Positions 1 through 5,505 of a stretch of 6,057 nucleotides of DNA are shown here, one piece after another (position 1 is the first letter of the stretch; each line of letters begins with the position of its first letter). The notes beneath the pieces were generated by a model. That model saw only the letters and a program-made list of their open reading frames with translations. It was not told the DNA's origin and did not search any database. Origin of the DNA: Chitinophagaceae bacterium. GTDB lineage: Bacteria; Bacteroidota; Bacteroidia; Chitinophagales; Chitinophagaceae. The position numbers and the translations under genes were made by a program. The stretch covers positions 1 to 6,057 of the forward strand of contig JACMLD010000173.1 of NCBI GenBank assembly GCA_014379785.1, written 5' to 3'.

Positions 1-1
1 C

Positions 2-355
2 ATTCAGCAAACGAAAAACGTGCAGGCAGCCCGTCAGCTTCGCTTTTCAACTGCTGAAGAGATAAAGAAAATAAAACCAATACTCAAAGCATATATCTAT
101 GAAGCCATTGAGATAGAGAAGGCAGGATTAAAGATCAAGTTAAAGCAAAGCAATGATTTTGCCGTGCCGGATGAATTTACAAAACAACTGAATAAGCAAC
201 CTGCGTTGAAAAAAGCTTTTCAATCTTTGACTCCAGGCCGTCAGAGAGGCTACCTGCTGTATTTTGCTGCAGCTAAACAGATCAAAACCCGCGAGTCGAG
301 GATTGAAAAATACATACCCTGGATCCTCAAAGGCAAAGGATTAAATGATGTGTAG
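2..355 (+). CDS. YdeI/OmpD-associated (OmdA) family protein, 3' part only
   Basis: The frame is open to the left edge, so this is the C-terminal part of a longer gene, about 117 residues of a family that is usually around 190-200. The first residues (IQQTKNVQAARQLRF) resemble the end of the N-terminal DUF1801-like domain. The rest, with TPGRQRGYLLYF and KTRESRIEKY, resembles the C-terminal OmdA-type domain of YdeI-like proteins. Such proteins are soluble and poorly characterised. E. coli YdeI has been linked to OmpD and to peptide resistance, but the role of Bacteroidota homologues is not established. A GTG at 20-22 could be read as a start, but the match to family sequence continues upstream of it, so I treat it as an internal valine. 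The stop codon (353-355) lies inside the 3' end of the opposing HAD gene, giving a 15-nt convergent overlap. Family assignment is fairly secure from recalled family sequence; function is not. Confidence 0.8.
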   Translation: MQQTKNVQAARQLRFSTAEEIKKIKPILKAYIYEAIEIEKAGLKIKLKQSNDFAVPDEFTKQLNKQPALKKAFQSLTPGRQRGYLLYFAAAKQIKTRESRIEKYIPWILKGKGLNDV

Positions 356-955
356 GTCAGCCAGTTGCTCACGCAGTTCACCAGCATTTCTAAAACGGAT
401 GCTTTCAATCCCGATTTTCTTTGCGGCCTCAATATTTCTCATGTTGTCGTCTATAAACAGCGCACTGCCGGCATCAAGCTGAAATCTGTCAAGCAACAGT
501 TTGTAAAATTCAGGAAATGGTTTGCGCATTTTTTCATCTCCGCTGACCAGTCTGCCATCAAACCAGTGCAGGAAGTCGAACTTTCGCAACGCTACGGGAA
601 ATGTTTCACCGCTCCAGTTTGTCAACGCGTAAAATTTGAAACGACCGCTTTCTTTTAACTCGCGGAAAATATCTACTGTTTCCTGAATGGGTCCGCCCAG
701 CATTTCTTCCCATCGGTCGTAGAAGGCACGTATTTCTTTTTCCCATTCTTTGTGCGTCTCCACCAGTTCTTCGGTTGCTACTGAAAGCAACCGGCCTGCG
801 TCCTGTTCTTCATTCCAGTCGGCCGTACATACATTGTCGAAAAACCAGTCGATCTCTTTGTCGGTTTTGAAGATATCGCGATAAACATATCGCGGATTCC
901 AGTCGATGAGTACTCCACCCAAATCAAAAATGATATTTTTTATTTCTTTGCTCAT
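341..955 (-). CDS. HAD-superfamily phosphatase (HAD-IA, YihX-like)
   Basis: A 204-residue cytoplasmic hydrolase of the haloacid dehalogenase superfamily. Motif I is IIFDLGGVLID with nucleophile Asp11, motif II is ALTNWS (Thr111), the motif III lysine is Lys144 in MRKPFPEFY, and motif IV is FIDDN (Asp168, Asp169). An alpha-helical cap lies between motifs I and II (about 20-95). The usual second aspartate of DxD is Gly13. This DxGGV form is normal for the YihX-like branch, whose E. coli member removes phosphate from alpha-glucose 1-phosphate, so it does not suggest an inactive enzyme. The substrate here cannot be read from sequence. The start ATG overlaps the stop of the upstream MFS gene as ATGA (952-955), which suggests co-transcription and translational coupling. 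The 3' end overlaps the convergent OmdA-type gene. Family call is confident; a sugar phosphate substrate is inference. Confidence 0.92.
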   Translation of the reverse strand: MSKEIKNIIFDLGGVLIDWNPRYVYRDIFKTDKEIDWFFDNVCTADWNEEQDAGRLLSVATEELVETHKEWEKEIRAFYDRWEEMLGGPIQETVDIFRELKESGRFKFYALTNWSGETFPVALRKFDFLHWFDGRLVSGDEKMRKPFPEFYKLLLDRFQLDAGSALFIDDNMRNIEAAKKIGIESIRFRNAGELREQLADLHII

Positions 956-2139
956 GTTAGTTCAATAAATGGTGATGACATATTTGCTCCCAGAAATTTA
1001 TTCTTTGATGCAACAATGGCTGCAATAATAATGAGCAGTCCAACAAAACCAAGTCCGGTCGCCATATTTATTTCATGCGCCACAATCCCGATTGCCGGTG
1101 GGCCAGCAAGAAAACCGAGCAGGCCACCACTGGCTACAGAGGCGATGCCAACCACGGGACTGATGCCTTTTACATTTGCGGCGGCGGAGAAAAGAACGGG
1201 TACCACGCATGCAAGTCCAACCCCGACCATAGTAAACCCCGCGATGGCGATTACCGGTATTCCGGCGAGCACAACCAATCCAAAGCCAGCGCCCGCAATG
1301 AGGCAACTGCTGACAACGAGTTTCCGGGCACCTGTTTTTGCGATGAGGTTATCACCGTTGAATCTGCCGATGGCCATCATTGCGGAGAACCCTGCATAGC
1401 CGAGACTGAGCATGCTTTTGTTGCTGCCCAGCGATTCACCCAGATAAATCGCGCTCCAGTCTGCAATACAACCTTCACCCATAAAACTGACGAAACAAAT
1501 AAAGGACAGGCCGAGAATGGAGCGCGGTGGCATGGCGACCCCGGCACCGGAATGAATAAAGACTTTGTGTGCCAGCAGGTCTTTGCGAAATATAAAAATT
1601 ATGGTGAGAATGATTGCTGCAGCTACGATGCTTATCTGGTAGTGGACAGGAATTTGCCAGAGAAAAAACAACGCTGCAAGTCCAGCGCTCACGCCTCCTC
1701 CCAGACTGTACATACCATGACAGGTACTCATGATGCGTTGATTGCTTTTCTTTTCGAGCAGGTCAACGATCGAATTGGTGGAGACGCCGTTGAAGAATCC
1801 TACCAACCCGTTTGCAAAAAGTGCCAGCCAGAAGATGAGCCTGGTCGGTGAATATATTTGTATGATATATATCAACGGGAGCAGCATGTGGCCTATGAAA
1901 AGCCAGCGTCCGGCAAGTACCCTGCTGAAGAAGGAGGAAGAAAGTGCTACGCCCGTAAGTGCACCCAGCGCGCCGATCATGAGTGAAAAGCCGAGTTCCT
2001 CTGTGGTGAATGAGAGGCGATCACGGATGGTTGGAATCGCCGCCACAAAAATCCCCAGCAAAAGGCTTCCTGTGGAGAAAAGAAAACCGATACTTAGCGC
2101 GGGACGATTTTTGAAAAACTGAATGGTGGAGTGAAACAC
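952..2139 (-). CDS. MFS transporter, YbjJ-like
   Basis: A 395-residue inner-membrane protein with about 12 hydrophobic segments, from about 14-35 at the N-terminus to about 362-380 at the C-terminus, normal for the major facilitator superfamily. It resembles E. coli YbjJ at several places: AIPTIRDRLSFTTEELG near 34-50, CHGMYSLGG (140-148), MGEGCIADW (220-228), GYAGFSAMMAIGRFNGD (247-263) and FLAGPPAIG in the C-terminal half. In the related fucose/sugar permease branch, acidic residues in such helices often serve proton coupling, so Glu222 and Asp227 are candidates; this is inference. The substrate is unknown. The start is GTG at 2137-2139: an in-frame TGA lies one codon further upstream, and no ATG occurs before the first predicted membrane segment. 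It is first in a two-gene unit with the HAD phosphatase. A TACTTTTG box just upstream may be its promoter. Confidence 0.9.
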   Translation of the reverse strand: MFHSTIQFFKNRPALSIGFLFSTGSLLLGIFVAAIPTIRDRLSFTTEELGFSLMIGALGALTGVALSSSFFSRVLAGRWLFIGHMLLPLIYIIQIYSPTRLIFWLALFANGLVGFFNGVSTNSIVDLLEKKSNQRIMSTCHGMYSLGGGVSAGLAALFFLWQIPVHYQISIVAAAIILTIIFIFRKDLLAHKVFIHSGAGVAMPPRSILGLSFICFVSFMGEGCIADWSAIYLGESLGSNKSMLSLGYAGFSAMMAIGRFNGDNLIAKTGARKLVVSSCLIAGAGFGLVVLAGIPVIAIAGFTMVGVGLACVVPVLFSAAANVKGISPVVGIASVASGGLLGFLAGPPAIGIVAHEINMATGLGFVGLLIIIAAIVASKNKFLGANMSSPFIELT

Positions 2140-2143
2140 CGTT

Positions 2144-2151
2144 CAAAAGTA
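2144..2151 (-). promoter_or_regulatory. Possible Bacteroidota -7 box for the MFS-HAD pair
   Basis: Read on the minus strand the sequence is TACTTTTG, a full match to the TAnnTTTG element recognised by the Bacteroidota primary sigma factor. No TTG-type -33 element is visible at the expected distance upstream. Transcription would begin about at the GTG start codon, implying a near-leaderless message. The match could be chance in this AT-rich stretch. Confidence 0.35.
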
Positions 2152-2205
2152 TAAATTTTTAATTTTCGTATTACCTTCTATTTTGCATACCCAAACAATT
2201 TTGCC

Positions 2206-2973
2206 ATGCGTATCATCAGTTATAATGTCAATGGCATTCGTGCCGCAATGAACAAAGGTTTTATAGAATGGCTGAAAACCGATCCGGCAGATATCATCTG
2301 CGTGCAGGAGATAAAGGCGGGCAAGGACAATGTGGATCATAAGCAGCTGACGGATCTTGGATTTCATGACTACTGGTTTTCTGCCCAGAAAAAGGGCTAT
2401 AGCGGAGTAGCAATATTTTCGAAGATAAAGCCAGACCATGTTGAGCTTGGCAATGGCAATGCGGTCAGTGATGATGAGGGGCGGATACTACAATTGAATT
2501 TTGGCGACGTGCGACTGATAAACGCTTATTTTCCATCCGGCACTTCGGGTGATGAGCGACAGGCTTTCAAGTATGAGTGGCTGGATGAATTGTATTCATA
2601 TATCGAAAATCTGAAGAAGACGCATCCGAAGCTGATTCTTTGCGGGGATTACAATATTGCTCATAAAGAGATTGATATTCACGATCCGAAGGGGAATAAA
2701 AAGAGTACGGGATTTTTGCCGGAGGAGCGGGCGTGGATGGATCGGTTTTTTGAAAGCGGGTGGGTGGATAGCTTCCGTGTCTTTCATCCGGAGGCGCACA
2801 GGTATAGCTGGTGGAGTCAGCGTTTCCCGTCGGTTCGTCTTAACAATAAGGGCTGGAGAATTGATTATATCAATGTCACCGAAAATCTGCGGGATAACCT
2901 GGTGAATGCGGATATCTATCCTGAAGTGAAGCACAGTGATCATTGTCCGGTTTTTTTGGAGATTGATTTGTAA
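2206..2973 (+). CDS. xth: Exodeoxyribonuclease III / AP endonuclease (ExoA/APE1-like)
   Basis: A 255-residue enzyme of the exonuclease III / APE1 family, which cuts the backbone 5' of abasic sites and cleans 3' ends in base excision repair, using a divalent metal. All the expected catalytic residues are present: Asn7 in SYNVNGIRA, Glu35 in VQEIKAG, Tyr108 in NAYFPSG, Asp148 and Asn150 in CGDYNIAH, Asp220 in WRIDYI, and Asp245/His246 in KHSDHCPV. The segment DPKGNKKSTGFLPEERAW (160-177) is close to human APE1 and B. subtilis ExoA, so it belongs to that branch more than to the E. coli XthA branch. Full length; ATG start at 2206. It is divergent from the MFS gene with 66 nt between. No clear Shine-Dalgarno or full-consensus promoter is visible; a one-base-short TATTTTG lies at 2179-2185. 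The repeat element follows ten bases after the stop. Confidence 0.97.
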   Translation: MRIISYNVNGIRAAMNKGFIEWLKTDPADIICVQEIKAGKDNVDHKQLTDLGFHDYWFSAQKKGYSGVAIFSKIKPDHVELGNGNAVSDDEGRILQLNFGDVRLINAYFPSGTSGDERQAFKYEWLDELYSYIENLKKTHPKLILCGDYNIAHKEIDIHDPKGNKKSTGFLPEERAWMDRFFESGWVDSFRVFHPEAHRYSWWSQRFPSVRLNNKGWRIDYINVTENLRDNLVNADIYPEVKHSDHCPVFLEIDL

Positions 2974-2982
2974 ACGGAGAAC

Positions 2983-3117
2983 GTCATTCCGACTCCCTCC
3001 GCGAAGCGGAGTGGGTGGAGGAATCCCCGGCCGCTGGACAACCCGAGAGCGGCTGGGGATGCCCTCAACTCCGGGCGGTAGGGGATTTCTCCACTCGCTG
3101 CGCTCGGTCGAAATGAC
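2983..3117. repeat. Imperfect inverted-repeat intergenic element (REP/MITE-like)
   Basis: A GC-rich 135-bp element with inverted outer and inner arms. The outer arm GTCATTCCGAC (2983-2993) matches the reverse complement of 3107-3117 at 10 of 11 positions. The inner arm TGGAGGAATCCCC (3016-3028) matches the reverse complement of 3081-3093 at 12 of 13. Between and inside the arms are smaller hairpins: CTCCGC/GCGGAG around a GAA loop (2997-3011), CCCCGGCCGCT/AGCGGCTGGGG with one G-T pair (3025-3035 with 3048-3058), and GCCC/GGGC (3061-3064 with 3073-3076). The right arm reads GTCATTTCGACCGAGCGCAG on the minus strand, which I remember as a frequent intergenic repeat in Bacteroidota genomes. It contains no plausible gene; open frames across it continue into xth on the wrong strand or frame. 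It may act as an mRNA 3' structure for xth. Mobility by a REP-type transposase is inference. Confidence 0.8.
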
Positions 3118-3163
3118 TGCACTCTGACAGAGCGCATAACCATAACCGTTATAAAACATTCAG

Positions 3164-3469
3164 ATGATACTATACAACGTCACCATCAAGCCCGACTGGG
3201 ATATTCACGAAGCATGGGTGGAATGGATGAAAGGCGAACATTTCAATGATATGCAGTCGACCGGGCTCATAAAACGATGCCAGCTGCTCAGGTTGCTTGA
3301 TATGGATGAAAGCGATGGTCCGACCTACGCTTGTCAGTACTTTTTAGATGGACTTGCAGATTATCAGGAATATCTGGACAAGTTTGCAGATGATATGAGG
3401 CAGCGTGGCGATCGGCTATGGGCGGGCAAATATGTCGCTTTTCGCTCCCTGATGGAGATTGTTAACTAG
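3164..3469 (+). CDS. DUF4286 family protein
   Basis: A 101-residue small soluble protein starting MILYNVTIKPDWDIHEAWVE, with WMKGEHFNDMQSTG and a later SDGPTYACQYFLD stretch. This is the pattern I recall for DUF4286, a short alpha/beta (ferredoxin-like) family widespread in Bacteroidota. No enzymatic role is known to me, and none can be read from the sequence: there are no signal peptide, membrane segment or obvious catalytic motif. The ATG at 3164 is the natural start, since the family begins directly with this first beta strand. The gene lies just downstream of the intergenic repeat and may have its own promoter, although no consensus TAnnTTTG box is visible in the 46 nt between repeat and start. 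The stop abuts an uncertain minus-strand frame. Family call is good; function unknown. Confidence 0.85.
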   Translation: MILYNVTIKPDWDIHEAWVEWMKGEHFNDMQSTGLIKRCQLLRLLDMDESDGPTYACQYFLDGLADYQEYLDKFADDMRQRGDRLWAGKYVAFRSLMEIVN

Positions 3470-3693
3470 ATGTGGAAAACAAAAATATATCCTTGCGGAG
3501 CGTGATATTTATAGTAAATTCCCTTCAAACCCGCTACTGTACAGCGTTTTAAGATATCAGGCTGAAACTGTTGCCTGGCAAGGGTTTCGGCGAACAGCTG
3601 TATAACGGTGCCGATGAAACGCAGACCGTATTTTCCGTGAAATCCTTGTGCGATGCGGATTCCAGCGAAACAGCAGACCTTGTTAAATCCCAT
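3466..3693 (-). CDS. Uncertain hypothetical protein (75 codons)
   Basis: The region 3470-3759 contains no gene I recognise. The longest frame in it is this ATG-to-TAG reading frame of 75 residues, beginning MGFNKVCCFAGIRIAQGFHG. The product would be basic and aromatic-rich, with two adjacent cysteines (residues 7-8) and no signal peptide or clear membrane span. In favour of coding: it fills the gap almost exactly, its stop touches the DUF4286 stop convergently (4 nt shared), and codon choice is not odd for the window. Against: there is no visible ribosome binding site or TAnnTTTG box upstream, no recognised family, and its length is within what chance allows. The stretch could instead be an upstream regulatory region or an unrecognised RNA. 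I could fold only short stems, such as CAGGC/GCCTG at 3558-3562 with 3573-3577. Confidence 0.25.
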   Translation of the reverse strand: MGFNKVCCFAGIRIAQGFHGKYGLRFIGTVIQLFAETLARQQFQPDILKRCTVAGLKGIYYKYHAPQGYIFVFHI

Positions 3694-3701
3694 AAAAAAA
3701 T

Positions 3702-3731
3702 TTTGTTGGTATGGAAAACCTTATAAATTTG
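3702..3731 (+). promoter_or_regulatory. Bacteroidota-type promoter for HU
   Basis: The -7 box TAAATTTG (3724-3731) matches TAnnTTTG fully, and a -33-type TTTG lies at 3702-3705 with 18 nt between. The expected start of transcription is about 3737, giving a leader of about 20 nt before the HU ATG. This is among the best promoters in the window, which suits an abundant nucleoid protein. Confidence 0.7.
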
Positions 3732-3759
3732 CCCTGCTAATATTTTAAAACATCACACT

Positions 3760-4029
3760 ATGAACAAAGCTGAATTAATCGCAAAGATTGCCGATGATGC
3801 AGGCATTACAAAGACTCAGGCCAACTCAACACTTGATTCTTTCATTGAGGCAGTTACAAAAACATTGAAAGGTGGCGGAAAAGTAACCCTCGTTGGTTTT
3901 GGTACTTTCTCAGTTACTAAAAGAGCAGCCCGTAATGGTCGTAACCCACAGACTGGCGCCGTTATCAAAATCAAAGCACGTAAAGTGGCTAAATTCAAAG
4001 CAGGTAAAGAACTGTCTGCAAAATTGTAA
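3760..4029 (+). CDS. hup: HU family DNA-binding protein
   Basis: An 89-residue histone-like protein, the normal length for HU (about 90). It binds and bends DNA without strong sequence preference as a dimer and helps shape the nucleoid. The N-terminal helical dimerisation part is MNKAELIAKIADDAGITKTQ and onward (1-40), followed by the signature GFGTFSV (46-52). The beta-arm carries the DNA-intercalating RNP motif with Pro63 in GRNPQTG (60-66), then the basic KIKARKVAKFKAGK segment (70-83). All key features are intact. It is a single-gene unit: a consensus promoter lies just upstream and a strong hairpin terminator begins 18 nt after the stop. HU and IHF share this fold; the sequence has nothing specific to IHF, so HU is the better name. 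Confidence 0.97.
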   Translation: MNKAELIAKIADDAGITKTQANSTLDSFIEAVTKTLKGGGKVTLVGFGTFSVTKRAARNGRNPQTGAVIKIKARKVAKFKAGKELSAKL

Positions 4030-4046
4030 TGCTACCGTATTGTATT

Positions 4047-4092
4047 AAAAAACCCCGTTTACAGCACTTGTCTGGATCCGGGGTTTTTCTTT
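4047..4092 (+). terminator. Intrinsic terminator after HU
   Basis: AAAAACCCCG (4048-4057) pairs with CGGGGTTTTT (4079-4088) as a 10-bp stem around a 21-nt loop, followed by CTTT. The GC core followed by a T-run is typical of a factor-independent terminator. The A-run on the left could also let it work in the other direction, but no minus-strand gene reads into it. Confidence 0.88.
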
Positions 4093-4112
4093 AGGCCTAA
4101 TTCGAACTACCT

Positions 4113-4120
4113 TATCTTTG
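4113..4120 (+). promoter_or_regulatory. Bacteroidota -7 promoter box for the THX gene
   Basis: TATCTTTG is a full match to TAnnTTTG. The expected -33 position holds TTTA (4090-4093), one base off TTTG. Transcription would begin near 4126, leaving a leader of about 29 nt before the ATG at 4155. Position directly after the HU terminator and before an otherwise isolated small gene supports it. Confidence 0.7.
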
Positions 4121-4154
4121 CAGGTCTATATTCATTTTAATAAAAAATCAAGTT

Positions 4155-4286
4155 ATGGGAAGGGGTGATAAAAAAACAGCGAAAGGCAAAATCTTCAAAG
4201 GTTCATTTGGCAAAAGCAGAGTAGCAAAGCCACAAAGAAAGATTGCTGCTGACAAAAAGAAAGCGGACGCAAAAAAAGAAGCGTAG
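4155..4286 (+). CDS. 30S ribosomal protein bTHX (Thx), small basic protein
   Basis: A 43-residue gene, short enough to be missed by many gene callers. The protein starts MGRGDKKTAKGKIFKGSFGK, matching the pattern I recall for bTHX (M-G-[KR]-G-D-K-K-[ST]-x-[KR]-G-K-I-x-x-G-[ST]-[FY]-G). In Thermus this is a peptide of about 26 residues that sits in a cavity in the head of the 30S subunit and stabilises it. Here the core (1-22) is followed by a lysine- and alanine-rich tail (23-43); 16 of 43 residues are Lys or Arg. The tail is longer than the Thermus form but I believe such tails occur in Bacteroidota. Its own consensus promoter lies upstream. It converges with the KAS III gene, 20 nt apart. 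The main alternative is a generic lysine-rich small protein, which the specific N-terminal motif makes less likely. Confidence 0.82.
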   Translation: MGRGDKKTAKGKIFKGSFGKSRVAKPQRKIAADKKKADAKKEA

Positions 4287-4306
4287 ACGAAGGCATCGCA
4301 TGATGC

Positions 4307-5356
4307 TTACCATCGGAGAAGCGCACTGCCCCAGGTAAAACCGCTCCCGAATGCCGCCAGGCATACCAGGTCGTCATCTTTGATCTTCCCAAGTTCCCAG
4401 GCCTCACAAAGTGCTATAGGTACAGAAGCAGCGGTGGTATTGCCGTACTGCTGGATATTGTTATGCACCTGATCGTCGCGGAGTCTGAGTTTCTGCTGCA
4501 CAAATTGCGCGATCCTCAGATTCGCCTGGTGGGGGATCAGCATATTGATATCGCTGGTAGAAAGATTGTTTTTTTCCAGCGCCTCCATCACAACTTCGGG
4601 AAACTTGATGACCGCCTTTTTGAATACTGCCGGTCCGTCCATATTCGGATAGAGGTCGTCTGTACGGATGATTTCCTCGGTAATAAACATGCCTCCAAAT
4701 TCGCCGTCAGGTTGTGCGGGTTTTTTCTCCGGCCAGAACCTGCCGGCATGAAAACCCGGATTGGGCATACTCAATAGTTCCGCTTCCTGCCCGTTGCTGT
4801 GCAGGTGTGTACTCAATATTCCCTGTCCTTCTCTGGCCGATGGCTGCAACACTACCGCCCCGGCGCCATCTCCAAAAATCACACTCACATTTCTGCCCCT
4901 GGTGCTGAAATCAAGTGCATAGGAATGTGTCTCCGATCCCACCAGCAGGATGTTTTTATACATACCCGTTTTTATAAACTGGTCGGCAACGCTCATTCCA
5001 TATATGAATCCCGAACACTGGTTGCGGATATCAAGCGCGCCAATTTCATTCATGCCAAGCAATCTCTGCAGCAATACTCCACAGCCTGGGAAATAATAAT
5101 CCGGGCTCAGTGTGGCAAATATGATGAAGTCGATGTCTGCCGGTCCAACCCCCGCTCTCTCCATCGCAATCTTTGCAGCTTCTGCACCCATGGTGGTAGT
5201 GGTGTCCTCAAAACGCTTTGCATAGCGCCGCTCCTTGATCCCGGTCCTTTCCTGGATCCACTCATCGGAGGTTTCCATCACCTTGGTCAGGTCGTTATTC
5301 GTCACCACTTTCTCCGGTAAAAACTTTCCTATCCCTGCTATTTTTGTCCTTTGCAT
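4307..5356 (-). CDS. fabH: 3-oxoacyl-ACP synthase III (KAS III) family, long variant
   Basis: A thiolase-fold condensing enzyme of the FabH family; the canonical member joins acetyl-CoA and malonyl-ACP to start fatty-acid synthesis. I choose the ATG at 5354-5356 (349 residues, MQRTKIAGIGKFLPEK) over a TTG two codons upstream. The triad is complete: Cys114 in DIRNQCSGFIYG, His276 in IPHQANLRI and Asn306 in QQYGNTTAAS. The DEWIQERTGIKERR segment and GDGAGAVVL are also typical. The distance from Cys to His is about 30 residues longer than in E. coli FabH (Cys112, His244), the extra lying around 198-235. The active-site context DIRNQCSGF differs from the common D-x-x-A-A-C-[AS]-G-F. It therefore may be a specialised KAS III paralogue and not the housekeeping FabH. 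It stands alone, divergent from ssb and with no plsX or other fab gene visible. Weak promoter candidate: TTAATTTG at 5374-5381. Confidence 0.9.
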   Translation of the reverse strand: MQRTKIAGIGKFLPEKVVTNNDLTKVMETSDEWIQERTGIKERRYAKRFEDTTTTMGAEAAKIAMERAGVGPADIDFIIFATLSPDYYFPGCGVLLQRLLGMNEIGALDIRNQCSGFIYGMSVADQFIKTGMYKNILLVGSETHSYALDFSTRGRNVSVIFGDGAGAVVLQPSAREGQGILSTHLHSNGQEAELLSMPNPGFHAGRFWPEKKPAQPDGEFGGMFITEEIIRTDDLYPNMDGPAVFKKAVIKFPEVVMEALEKNNLSTSDINMLIPHQANLRIAQFVQQKLRLRDDQVHNNIQQYGNTTAASVPIALCEAWELGKIKDDDLVCLAAFGSGFTWGSALLRW

Positions 5357-5505
5357 AGTCAATCGTTGTGCGACAAATTAACGATTTGCAGCGGGTATTT
5401 CACCGGTTTCTGATGGGTAAAAATTTATATTTAATTCTCTGAAAAAATTTAACTTTAAAGAGGAATCGAAGCTATCGATGATTATATAACCTCAAACTAC
5501 CAACT

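Noticed and set aside
1075..1851. Long (258-codon) open frame on the plus strand, antisense to the MFS gene
   Set aside because: It lies wholly inside the MFS gene, its translation is a low-hydrophobicity mix of Cys, His and Asn with no family resemblance, and the opposite strand encodes a clear 12-segment transporter. It is a by-product of that gene's codon pattern.
2179..2185. TATTTTG as a promoter box for xth, and TTAATTTG (5374-5381, minus) or TAACTTTA (5450-5457, plus) for the KAS III and ssb genes
   Set aside because: Each is one base away from TAnnTTTG in length or sequence and none has a convincing -33 partner, so I mention them only as weak candidates.
3142..3152. Small palindrome ATAAC-C-GTTAT ahead of the DUF4286 gene as a possible operator
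   Set aside because: It has only five pairs in an AT-rich stretch and no regulator gene lies nearby; chance is enough to explain it.
2596..3159. 187-codon minus-strand frame across the end of xth and the repeat element
   Set aside because: It runs through the coding part of xth and the inverted repeat, and its translation is repetitive across the repeat. GC-rich repeats often leave frames open by chance.
3470..3759. tRNA, SRP RNA, 6S RNA or riboswitch in the gap upstream of HU
   Set aside because: I found no T-arm, no SRP tetraloop region, no long rod-like pairing and no B12-box-type motif; only short isolated stems are present.
4293..4306. Hairpin GCATC-GCAT-GATGC between the convergent THX and KAS III genes as a terminator
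   Set aside because: The stem is only five pairs and there is no T-run directly after it on either strand; the nearest minus-strand T-run is inside the THX gene, over ten bases away.
4799..5320. 173-codon plus-strand frame inside the KAS III gene
   Set aside because: It is antisense to a well-supported enzyme with an intact catalytic triad and has no recognisable domain.
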